From: Hymenopellis radicata
Lineage: Eukaryota > Basidiomycota > Agaricomycetes > Agaricales > Physalacriaceae
Direction: 5' to 3'
Length of the DNA stretch: 13,163 nt
Assembly (NCBI GenBank): GCA_015501595.1
Contig: JADNRX010001179.1
Location: 1-13,163 of the forward strand
Of this stretch, positions 1 to 7,744 are shown piece after piece; the first letter of the stretch is position 1, and each line of letters begins with the position of its first letter. The position numbers were made by a program, and so were the translations under genes. The notes beneath the pieces were generated by a model. The model saw nothing but the letters and a program-made list of their open reading frames with translations. It made no database searches and was not told the DNA's origin.

Positions 1-1775
1 TGTACTTGGGGACGATTCAGAAGAAGATGAAGCTGTATGGCGGGTGGCTGATGGTTGGAAGGTCTGGGCTGGGCCGGCGAAGAAGGAGGACACATTCCTA
101 GTGCACCATCCAAGCGCGCCAAACCACATTCTGTGGGTACTATCTACAAGTACGGTTGGTTTCTGCTCGATGCGTTGAAAGGCTCCAGTGGTCGTGCGTG
201 TTTTCTTTCATTCTTCGACTTTGGTTTAATGGTTGACACTTGAACTTGGATACAGAATCATCCCACGATATTCTGCAGGCGGCGCAGAAGAGACGGGTTA
301 GTACCGCCAAGAAACGCGAGAAGGAGGACCCGTCGAATCCGCCGTCGAAGCGCCAGAAGATGACTCTTGCTGCCCGGAGCCGTCGCCCTCTGCCTCGCTT
401 TGTCATCCTCCTCCTCCTTCACCGTCCACCTCGACCTTGATCCCGATTTGTCGCCTTTGCCCTCGACCTCGCTTCCTCCATTCTCAACCCCCTCCACCTC
501 GCTTCCTCCATTGTCAACCCCCTCCACCCCGCTCCCTCCGCCGTATTCTCCTCCTACCTCGTCTGGTCGTCCGCCATCTCCGTCGTCGGCCACCGGACCC
601 GCGTCTCGACCTGTACGATCTGCACAAGACGCGCAAACTTTCGTCCCAAACGTCGGAAAAGCGGAATCATTCCGAACTCCCCCAATACGCCTTCTCAAAG
701 TCCCATCGCCTCGTCCAGCGCAGGTGCCCGGTTGGGACGCGTCCATCAAAGCCGAAGCCGCGCGCGAGTGCATTGCCAGAGATGCTGTTAACCCCATCGC
801 GCCCTGCCATTATTGTATCTACGCCGACTCAGAGTCGCGCGAATGAGAAAGGGAAGGGAAAAGCAGTTCAAAGTGCCACTCCCTCAAACTTGAACCCGCG
901 GAGCCATCCATGTCCACATTTTCAGCTGGCGCGACCGCTAATAATGTCATTGATCTCACTGGCCTCGATGACGACGACGACGACGAAATCGCACATATCC
1001 CGGTGCCCGCGAACACCTCTGTTGTGCCGCCACAGGCAAAGTATGATAATCCACTATGGCAGCTAGACTACCCCCCATCTCCTACTCCTACTCAAGATCC
1101 TGACCATCCCTCCACTCCAGAAGCTGTGGTGGTATCGGTGGAAGGCCCTCTTACATCTGAGGCACCAGACTACTCAAAGTCTCCATCGCCTGTGTATCCT
1201 ACTGCCCCACCTATCGAGGGTCTCACAGAGTCACAACGAGACGCCTTTATGTGTGAGTTTTAACCATCCTGTCATGCCGCCTCTGTTATTGACCGTCTAC
1301 CAGCTATTTATGAATGCGTCAACCATGAAAAAGTTGCATTTGCGTATGTCAATCACGAGCACACCTATATGTGCAAGATCTGCATGTAAGTTTCCTATTG
1401 ATTGCTCCTTCGCTATATGTTAAAATGGTAATTTAGCATCCTGCACGGCCAGGAAAATGGTGAACTTGCCATCGACACCAATGACACCTTCATTCGGGAC
1501 AATCAGGTCGTGACGTTCACAAACAGCTGTTGCTGCATCTCTTGGATCATTGGGAGTTCCGAGTCCATTACGAAACCTTCACAGTGCAGGACCTCAACTA
1601 TAAACTGAGTTGTCATATTGCCAATTTTTCTCCAGTTAGCCTAGACCCTACCTATGTCTTCTTGTTGCTTATCCATACCTTATTCACTGTTATAGTCCGT
1701 AACCACTGCGCCACGATGTGGTTGTGGCGCAGTGGTTGTGGAGTCTACCCGTCATTCAATACCCGTATCTTGTAG
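1..1775 (+). CDS. Unrecognised, probably nuclear protein, 5' partial, with a SUMO-interaction-like motif
   Basis: I do not recognise the family. The gene enters from the left edge. Exons are best read as 1-193, 256-1252, 1304-1385 and 1437 to a stop near 1775; the introns (194-255, 1253-1303, 1386-1436) are GT-AG and join in phase. Exon 1 is acidic then tryptophan-rich (GWKVWAGPAKKEDTFLVHH). Exon 2 is low-complexity: basic near KRQK, then Ser/Pro/Thr-rich, then VIDLTGLDDDDDDE at 946-987, a hydrophobic core followed by acids that fits a SUMO-interacting motif. The last exons look more globular (YECVNHEKVAFAYVNHEHTY, then LLLHLLDHWEFRVHYETF). The frame steps back one base about seven times (near 135, 357, 435, 660, 730, 895 and 1525), each explained by a missing base, for example AAA read as AA near 357. 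The exact 3' end is uncertain. Nuclear location is inferred from the basic and SIM-like segments. Confidence 0.55.
1701..1737. repeat. Perfect 14-bp inverted repeat with 9-nt loop
   Basis: AACCACTGCGCCAC at 1701-1714 is the exact reverse complement of GTGGCGCAGTGGTT at 1724-1737, separated by GATGTGGTT. The GC-rich hairpin lies at the 3' end of the first gene, in its last exon or 3' UTR. Function is unknown; it could be an mRNA 3' hairpin or the footprint of a small mobile element. Confidence 0.6.
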
Positions 1776-2069
1776 ATTATATACAAAGAAACCTTACATC
1801 GAATATTAGTGTATATATTTCCTTATGGTATTGCATTGCCCGCGTCCATGGTGAACGTTTCTCCAACCAGAATCCTACCCAGCGCCCTGAAAACTGATAT
1901 GAAGCTTCACAAATACGTATCATGCCCACGAATGTCTATTTTTTTATCTACAAAGTCCGCGACTTGCAGCAAAGGAGCTTCAAGCTTGATGCTGTACTTA
2001 TACTGCGAGCGGGACGAAGTCGGAATGATCTATCTATAGTTAACCATACACTAAAGATTCTCTTAAAAT
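1776..2069. other. Convergent intergenic region, weak coding-like signal on minus strand
   Basis: This stretch separates the 3' end of the left plus-strand gene from the 3' end of the first GH18 gene. It should hold both 3' UTRs. On the minus strand 1823-2029 reads as 69 codons with one internal TGA (1907-1909) and includes the protein-like string LEAPLLQVADFVDKKIDIRG, but no family is recognisable. The plus strand is also open over 1809-2039. I do not call a gene. Confidence 0.3.
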
Positions 2070-3629
2070 CTACAGCGGAAACGCAGATGCCCTAACCGCC
2101 TGAATCCACGCAGACGCCGCATCCGGAAACTAAGTGCGGTCCAATGTAAGCTTCTGCGCTTTCCTCGACTTTTTCAAAACTTACCTGCCAAACCATAACA
2201 CCCCCGTCTACATAAATCCATCAACACCGCAAAACCATGGAAAGAAAGGACTCACTCCATCCAACGTCCCGCGCCTGCTGCACACACGACGCCAACGTCG
2301 CCGTCGACATGTATCCGCTGCTCGCCGAGCCAGAATTCGCCGGCTTGCCGATGACGAGCTTCTCCCACGGGATGCCGCTGTACGCGATCTCGAAGAGGGA
2401 TGTGCCGGGCCAGGTGCTCGAGGATTGCCAGAGGAGGTTGTCGCATGTCGTGTATTCGGTCGCGCCCTCTGTGGGCACGCGTCAGTAAAGCGTCGACGGC
2501 TGGACGAGGCGCTCTTACGGTTGTAGTACTACCATACGGCGTTGGATGTGAGGGCATGTGCACTGGAGGGTTCGGACTGACCTGAAGGTTATACCAGTCT
2601 ATCAAGCTCCCGACTTCAGCGTGTACGGCGCGGTACGCGCCACCTCCGTATTTGTTGGGTGTAAACCTATCACACGCAATGAGAAATTCATGGAAGATGA
2701 TTCAGAGAGCGGTTGGGCCTACCAAGGAGCCACAGCTAAACCACACCGTGCATCAGTATCGGGAGCAGAAGACAAAGTTTGACTTACGCGCATGAGTAAG
2801 AATATACGTGCCCTGTGGAAGATGGACGCGGAGCTGTCGTGTAAAGCTCACCAACCACGCCTGCATAAATCACTATCAGATCCGACTTTCTCTCTTCGGT
2901 AAAGTCAAAACATACCTCAGCTTTCCCGTCCCCAGCATCCATCGCGGCAAAATCCTCCGAACAATCAGTTTCGAGTACGTACTCCGATGCAACCAAAAAA
3001 AATATCTCCTCACCTCGTAATCCACGTCCACGCCATCGAGCCCATACTCCACGACCCACGCCGCCACAGTATTAGCCGTAGCAACCGGATCCGCACGTGT
3101 CGTCGTAGGAACGTCAGTGGCGCCAAACACCGACACGATGAGCTTGATCCCCGCTGCCTGGTACTGCGCCTTGACCGCGCTTCGCTCGCTAGCTGAAAGG
3201 GAGGCCCATTCTTGCGCCTAACATGATGAGTCTTGGTACGGACAGAAGTGGCGAAACGAACCTTATCCCAAGCACCCTCGAGGAGGAGGAACGATATAGC
3301 ACTGATCCTTAGTCAACGCGGGTAGACAAAAGAGACTCTGGCTTACAACACGTTGAACCCCTGGTGGACAGATCAGCGAGATTCTAGGGATGGATTGAAG
3401 TGCCACCCACTCGAATCTGAGACGCCGGTGGCGGTCCTGTCATGCCCGCCACGTACCTATCGCCATACACGACGAAATGCGGCGGACCGGGTACTGCCAA
3501 TGCGCTTGGAGGGATGGCGTGGCCGCTTGTATTCGCCTGTACTTCGGAATAGGGAAGCGCGTGCACCCCCGGGCCTAGGATGAGGAGCACAAACGCGAAG
3601 AGATAGACGCGGAGTACCTGAGAAAGCAT
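2070..3629 (-). CDS. Secreted GH18 chitinase-like glycoside hydrolase, 12 exons, intact
   Basis: Predicted 330-aa secreted family 18 glycoside hydrolase, acting on chitin or related N-acetylglucosamine glycans. Exons (5' to 3'): 3629-3411, 3360-3347, 3301-3262, 3217-3014, 2954-2916, 2860-2788, 2735-2723, 2666-2582, 2528-2519, 2468-2256, 2207-2185, 2129-2070; they sum to 993 nt and every GT-AG junction is in phase. The ATG at 3627-3629 opens a signal peptide (hydrophobic VYLFAFVLLILG, likely cleaved after VHA, about residue 24). The GH18 signature DGVDVDYE ends at the presumed catalytic acid Glu159. Later barrel motifs include QGTYILTHAPVAPW, GSLIDWYNLQ, EYTTCDNLL, KLVIGKPA and GGVMVWQFPDAASAWI. 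It has no carbohydrate-binding module. It is the intact paralogue of the gene at 5463-6903. Endo-beta-N-acetylglucosaminidase activity is an alternative within GH18. Confidence 0.92.
2519..2528 (-). other. 10-nt microexon in the first GH18 gene
   Basis: The exon TACTACAACC is bounded by TAG at 2529-2531 and GTAAGAG at 2512-2518. It is needed to join LIDWYNLQ to GATEYTTC as LQ-YYNQ-GATEY in phase. The second GH18 gene has a microexon of the same length at 5921-5930 (TTTTATAACC), so it is a conserved part of gene structure. Confidence 0.8.
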
Positions 3630-3662
3630 CGTGCACAACGAGTGTTAACCTCGGCTGCAAAT

Positions 3663-3671
3663 CCTTATATA
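3663..3671 (-). promoter_or_regulatory. TATA box of the first GH18 gene
   Basis: TATATAAGG on the minus strand, about 34-42 bp upstream of the ATG at 3629. This implies a very short 5' UTR. The second GH18 gene has a TATA box at nearly the same distance. Confidence 0.55.
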
Positions 3672-3903
3672 CTTACACGAGCCCTCCCCCCCCGTTTCCC
3701 AGAGACTGACTTGACGGGAAATCCGCCTCATGGTACGTGTCTCCTCGAGAATCTCACAAAGAAGACGAAGAGGAGGCGAGGAGAGAGAGATTCGTTTAGG
3801 AAGAGGATTGTGCACCGCGATAGGAGGATTTGCTACTGGAATGAGAGAGGAGTCAGGATTTCACAATTTCACGGGGCTACCAATGCAGAAGATTGAGTTA
3901 GAG

Positions 3904-3908
3904 ATTTC
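3904..3908. repeat. Target-site duplication, left copy (ATTTC)
   Basis: ATTTC directly before the TG of the left LTR, repeated exactly after the CA of the right LTR at 4967-4971. A 5-bp duplication is typical of retroviral-type integrases. Confidence 0.9.
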
Positions 3909-4030
3909 TGTTGGAATCATTGTCAAGTGCTCGCTTCCACACCACATCTATATTTAGCCTCTGACTGTTTTCATGACTCCCGACTCGTACCCGTACTGAC
4001 TCGTTATGACTTGTATATATATCTGTACTG

Positions 4031-4038
4031 TATATAAG
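4031..4038 (+). promoter_or_regulatory. TATA box in the LTR (TATATAAG)
   Basis: TATATAAG in the left LTR, with an identical copy in the right LTR near 4842-4849. A start 25-35 bp downstream would fall at about 4056-4066, where the 12-nt segment complementary to the primer site begins (4064). The position is inferred from sequence alone. Confidence 0.6.
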
Positions 4039-4063
4039 ACCTGTTCGTAGTCAGTAGCATCCC

Positions 4064-4075
4064 AGTTCGTATTTG
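4064..4075 (+). promoter_or_regulatory. Putative self-primer segment at transcript 5' end
   Basis: AGTTCGTATTTG, 33 nt after the start of the TATA box. It is the exact reverse complement of 4156-4167. In the Tf1 self-priming model the first bases of the mRNA fold back onto the primer-binding site and, after cleavage, prime minus-strand synthesis; this segment has the right place and length. Confidence 0.65.
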
Positions 4076-4155
4076 CAGAGGTCCACCGCACCTTTCTCTC
4101 GACCCCGAACATCCTCTGTCAAATCCACTCACGCGTCGCTCGTCGTATTCTCACA

Positions 4156-4167
4156 CAAATACGAACT
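4156..4167 (+). promoter_or_regulatory. Primer-binding site complementary to the element's own R region
   Basis: CAAATACGAACT begins at the first base after the 5' LTR, the standard primer-binding position. It pairs over all 12 bases with 4064-4075 and the match stops at both ends. It does not begin with the TGG expected when the CCA end of a tRNA is the primer. Confidence 0.7.
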
Positions 4168-4214
4168 ATCCGCCGTTCCTCCAGTACTCCCGTCCGCTCG
4201 TTGTTGTCTCGTTG

Positions 4215-4485
4215 TTGCCGCAAGGGCCGAAGCTTGCAGTCCTTCTCGTTCGTCGTTCGTCGTTGCCTGTTGGGGCTGAATCCATCTGTTGCCTGTTGGG
4301 GCCGAATCCATCTGTGTGCATCGTTCCCGTCGCCCATCGCCGTTCTTTGCCTGCAGGGGCCGAATCCTGCCGTACCATCGTTGACGGTGTGCCGTCTTGC
4401 CTGTAGGGGCCGAATCCTACTGTTATCCGTTGTCCGCGCTCCAGCCGCGTTTGGCATTGCTGTATTGCCTACAGGGGCCGAATCC
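4215..4485 (+). repeat. Six dispersed copies of a 21-bp motif in the element interior
   Basis: The consensus is TTGCCTGYWGGGGCCGAATCC. Copies start at 4215 (degenerate), 4263, 4289, 4347, 4397 and 4465, with spacings of 48, 26, 58, 50 and 68 bp. The spacings are not multiples of three, so the motif is read in different frames and cannot encode one peptide repeat. A role in RNA packaging, dimerisation or priming is possible but not shown. Confidence 0.8.
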
Positions 4486-4710
4486 TGTTCGTTCCATCAT
4501 CGTTGAATCGCCGAATCATTCTGCATCGCGCAGCATTGATTGTTTGCATTCCTTGTTCCCGCCGATTCCATTCCATACCCGTTCGTTCAACGTTCGTTGC
4601 CGCCATCAGTCCATGGCATCCATTGTCCAGCCCGCTCTCATCCTACTTCCCATTCCGCCGTCGCTATCCTGATTTGCTTGGTAAATTCCAAGTATGTGTA
4701 CACTCGCACT

Positions 4711-4720
4711 TGTAGGGGTG
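4711..4720 (+). promoter_or_regulatory. Putative polypurine tract
   Basis: TGTAGGGGTG lies immediately before the TG of the right LTR, where the plus-strand primer forms. The G-rich core is short. GTAGGGG also occurs in the interior repeat at 4397-4417, so interior copies could be secondary tracts. Confidence 0.45.
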
Positions 4721-4966
4721 TGTTGGAATCATTGTCAAGTGCTCGCTTCCACACCACATCTATATTTAGCCTCTGACTGTTTTCATGACTCCCGACTCGT
4801 ACCCGTACTGACTCGTTATGACTTGTATATATATCTGTACTGTATATAAGACCTGTTCGTAGTCAGTAGCATCCCAGTTCGTATTTGCAGAGGTCCACCG
4901 CACCTTTCTCTCGACCCGAACATCCTCTGTCAAATCCACTCACGCGTCGCTCGTCGTATTCTCACA
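4721..4966 (+). repeat. 3' long terminal repeat (246 bp)
   Basis: Same sequence as 3909-4155 minus one C. It ends CTCACA, followed by the target duplication ATTTC. Confidence 0.95.
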
Positions 4967-4971
4967 ATTTC
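4967..4971. repeat. Target-site duplication, right copy (ATTTC)
   Basis: Exact match to 3904-3908, directly after the CA of the right LTR. Confidence 0.9.
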
Positions 4972-5462
4972 ATGGTTTGCAGCGTTATCGTTGATGAAGA
5001 GGCTCGTTGAATACAATTCGCTGGCCAATCCAAGACGCTCGGAGTCTCCTGTAAAAACTTTGTGAAGAGATAAGGACGAGGAGGACTCGCCATGTCCTCT
5101 AACGCGTCCATACTCGGCAGAGACGCGGGTTTAGGTAAAACTGGTAGAATTCTGGACGTCTGTCGGTTAACTGTCGGTCTGTGTGTCAGGAACTCGGCCA
5201 CTTGAGAGTTCCCCTTGATATCGAGATAAGAGAAAGAGAGATAGAGATAGAGATAAAGCTAACTTGGATACCACAAGCAGACGCGTTGGACGAGGTGCCA
5301 GTGATAGTGGCAGACGTTCAAAGCTAAAAACGGAATTTCGTCACAACAAGTACATACAGCGGTATTTGGCTTGTGATAAATAAATAATTGTAAACGACTG
5401 TATATATCCTAAAGAGAGCAGTAGTGAAAAAGAGTGGACGGCATGTAATCTATGCCATAGAA
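4972..5462. other. Intergenic between LTR element and second GH18 gene
   Basis: No gene is supported. Removing the element and one duplication joins the plus-strand frame from ATG 3730 to a stop at 5063-5065 (90 aa, unrecognised), so the insertion may have split a small ORF or simply a promoter region. A short purine-rich microsatellite lies at 5221-5256. The right end should contain the 3' UTR of the minus-strand GH18 gene. Confidence 0.4.
5221..5256. repeat. Purine-rich GAGATA microsatellite
   Basis: Imperfect run built from GAGATA/GAGA units. It is a simple sequence repeat with no further signal. Confidence 0.6.
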
Positions 5463-6903
5463 TTAGACAGGCCAGGAAAGCGAGCGGACGGTCTTGATCC
5501 AGCTCTCATCAGCGTTGGGGAACTAAAAGGCATCTAGTAAGCACACAACAACCGCAGACCCAAGTCGACAAAGACGTACCTGCCAAACCATCGCGCCTCC
5601 GTCTAACCTCAAGTTAATCATAACACAAAAGAGACCGAGAGGACGCAGACGCACCCATCCTTGGTCCTTGGCAGTCGCCAAACACGAAGCCAACAGCGAA
5701 GGCTCCATGTATCCGTTGTTCGCGTCCGATGTCGTGGCTGGCTTGCCGACAACCAGCTTCGACCCATCCACGCCGTTCGCAATAATCTGGAAGAGCGCTG
5801 TCTCCGGCCACGTCGACGACGAGGCGGTCAGAAGCCCGTCGCATGTGTGTACTCGGAGGTACCTCTGCCGGTGTTAGCAGTAAGTAGTAGCAGTAGTAGC
5901 GAGCCAGCGATGCCACATACGGTTATAAAACTATGAATGTCAAGTTAATTTCGGGGTCCGGCGACGAGCTAGTACTAACCTGAATGTTATACCAATCAAT
6001 CATACTGCCGACCGCCTCTTCAACCTTGAGGTATCCCCACCGGTGTAAAGCGTCGGCGTAAACCACGGCGCCACAGCTGCTTCGGGTCAAACATGCTACT
6101 ACGCGCTACGTATCACCGAAACTCACGCGCATGAGTGATAATGTACTCGCCCTGGGCAGCTGGTTGCGCAGTTCAGTCGTAAAGGAGATCAACCACGCTG
6201 GGTCGCGCGCGTTAGCCTCAAGCTACAGTTCCACCGACATTCGAATACAACGTACCTCGGCTGTGCCTGCCGAGAAGGCACTAAAGTCCTACACGAGTAT
6301 TAAGCACTCTCAGTGGTAACCGTATAGGGCGAGAACCGCGACTGGTCACCTCATAGTCAACATCGATCCATCCAAGTCATATTCCTTCACCCAAGCAGCC
6401 ATAGTTTGCGCCGTGCTGACGGGTCGGCTCCAGACGTAGTTGGAACATCAGTCGCCCCGAAGACGGAAACCATAAGCTTGATACCCCGGCGTCATACTCA
6501 GCCTTGATAGCAGTCCTCTCATCGGCGGTAAGGGCAGTCCATTCATAGGCCTTGTCCCATGCTCCAGCTAAAAGAAGGAACGAAAGAGAACTTGAAAAGT
6601 TTCATTTAATTTCCGTGAAATGGGTCAGAGTAACTTACAAAACATTAAATCCCTACGAACGACTTGAATGAGGAACTGGAAGGATTTGGGAGGGACGCTA
6701 ACCTCGATGTCCGAGGCGGGAGGTGGACCAGTCGTAGAGGTGCTCTTGTCAGAATACACGACCCAATGAGGAGCAGCCGGCGTAGCGCGCTCAACAAAGT
6801 TGCGCGCTTGACTGCTGAGCCCCGTAGACACGGGTCTCGCCAACACAAAATTCGACAAGCAGAGGAAGGAAAAAAGAGCGACAAAGGAGGAGAAGAAGAC
6901 CAT
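5463..6903 (-). CDS. Second GH18 chitinase-like gene, 10 exons, frame broken by nine single-base losses
   Basis: Paralogue of the gene at 2070-3629. The ATG at 6901-6903 starts a signal peptide (SSFVALFSFLCLSNFVLA). Exons: 6903-6703, 6652-6639, 6590-6350, 6288-6256, 6197-6127, 6076-5980, 5930-5921, 5864-5655, 5602-5580, 5522-5463; all splice sites are GT-AG. GH18 motifs are present (GAWDKAYEW, the DxxDxDYE box near 6350-6372, GSMIDWYNIQ, KLVVGKPATT, AMVWQFPNADESWI). Reading through needs nine restored bases, near 6485, 6422, 6367, 6197, 6154, 6036, 5862, 5846 and 5655. Four exons are 3, 2, 1 and 3 nt shorter than their GH18-1 counterparts, nine in total. There is no nonsense substitution. About 322 aa if repaired. 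Either the sequence has base-call errors, which I favour, or this is a young pseudogene. Two introns of GH18-1 are absent. Confidence 0.8.
5921..5930 (-). other. 10-nt microexon in the second GH18 gene
   Basis: TTTTATAACC, between TAG at 5931-5933 and GTATGT at 5915-5920. It encodes FYN plus one base and corresponds to the microexon at 2519-2528. Confidence 0.75.
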
Positions 6904-6943
6904 CTTGAGGAGTGGATAGGGAGTTCGCTATCCAGCCAGCGCA

Positions 6944-6950
6944 TTTTATA
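6944..6950 (-). promoter_or_regulatory. TATA box of the second GH18 gene
   Basis: TATAAAA on the minus strand, about 41 bp upstream of the ATG at 6903, matching the spacing in the first GH18 gene. Confidence 0.55.
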
Positions 6951-7744
6951 GCAGCACCAAAACCAATGTCGCGCTCCACTCACATATGAGTTGAAGGTAC
7001 ATCAAAACGATGTTCGCCTACCGTGATGGCGAGCAAGTTCAAAAAAGACATCATGAGGGATACAAACTTGACAGTGTATCATGCCGATTAACCTAAAGGT
7101 TCCCAAAAAAAAGCTAGGTAACCTCTAGCACATGGTCTACCAGGATAAATCAGCGAGCAGAAGACGGCCAGATGCCTCTGAAACGCCCTGAAAGTCGCAC
7201 CCAAACGAAACGCCATATGGATAGGTTTGTATTTCAGCGAGGAGAAGTCCTGACTGTAACAAAAGCGGCACCCGAAGTCGCCTCTTCGATTCAACAGGAT
7301 TGGGCCAAGTAGCATATGGCGTCGAAGCCGGCCACACTGTCGCTCAAAGTCACCTCGTGTGTCGCTAAACACGCAGAGATGGACCATATCAGATCAAGCC
7401 TATTTGCCGCGGCGATATCGAAGCCTATTTCAAAACTGCCTGGAGATAACAAGAATATCAGGCAGAAGCGAGCAGATTTGGCAGACCGTGGAATCTTGGG
7501 GAAGATAAAAATCATGCAAACAGCACGGAAGGTTCTACCAAAAACTAAAAGAGTTTATTCCGGCGAAACTAGGAGTCCAGTCGGCTGTTGCTGCATCGCG
7601 CGGGTTTTGACCAGTCGATATGATGGTGGGAGCGAGCGAGTAACAAAAGGTCCATCACAGCAAAATACACCACGTGCACCAGTAGCGTCACGCAGACACG
7701 GGAAAAAATTTAGAGAATCCAATGTCCATCCAGTGTGCGATAAA
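6951..7744. other. Intergenic region without a supported gene
   Basis: It lies upstream of the second GH18 gene and downstream of the sorting nexin gene, so it should hold the GH18 promoter and the nexin 3' UTR. A long plus-strand ORF starts at 7316, but from 7745 it runs antisense to the nexin's exons and introns, and it has no recognisable domain. I see no RNA gene or repeat. Confidence 0.4.

Larger units (their letters stand above)
3909..4155 (+). repeat. 5' long terminal repeat (247 bp)
   Basis: Starts TGTTGGAATCATTG and ends TATTCTCACA. Aligned with 4721-4966 it is identical except for one extra C in the run near 4102-4105. It contains alternating TA tracts at 4014-4022 and TATATAAG at 4031-4038. 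If transcription starts near 4064, U3 is about 155 bp and R plus U5 about 92 bp. Confidence 0.95.
3909..4966 (+). mobile_element. Complete short non-autonomous LTR retrotransposon (TRIM-like), self-priming candidate
   Basis: The element is 1058 bp: left LTR 247 bp, interior 565 bp, right LTR 246 bp, flanked by ATTTC duplications. The LTRs differ by a single C in a C-run (GACCCCGAAC versus GACCCGAAC), so insertion was recent. Termini are TGTTGGAATC...CTCACA, the TG...CA form, with a start typical of Copia-type LTRs. No gag, protease, integrase or reverse transcriptase is present, and the interior ORFs are short and out of register with its repeats; mobility must depend on proteins from an autonomous relative elsewhere. 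The orientation is set by a TATA box in the LTR, a priming site right after the left LTR and a short G-rich tract right before the right LTR. It sits between two GH18 genes, 280 bp upstream of the first one's start codon. Confidence 0.9.

Noticed and set aside
437..1066. 209-aa Arg/Pro-rich plus-strand ORF as a gene of its own
   Set aside because: Only parts of it are the real frame of the left gene; the rest is out-of-frame reading of a Ser/Pro-rich exon with missing bases.
1724..1736. tRNA A-box-like TGGCGCAGTGG, possible tRNA or SINE head
   Set aside because: No B-box (GGTTCGA-type) follows at tRNA spacing and no cloverleaf can be drawn; the match is part of the inverted repeat.
4119..4506. 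Overlapping ORFs on both strands in the LTR element interior (about 100 aa each)
   Set aside because: They are created by the 21-bp motif read in several frames, and resemble no retroelement protein.
4962..5201. 79-aa minus-strand ORF ending in the right LTR
   Set aside because: Its end is inside the recent insertion, it has no domain, and the joined frame across the empty site stops shortly after.
7255..7310. TTCGATTC resembling a tRNA T-loop
   Set aside because: No matching acceptor, D or anticodon stems on either side.
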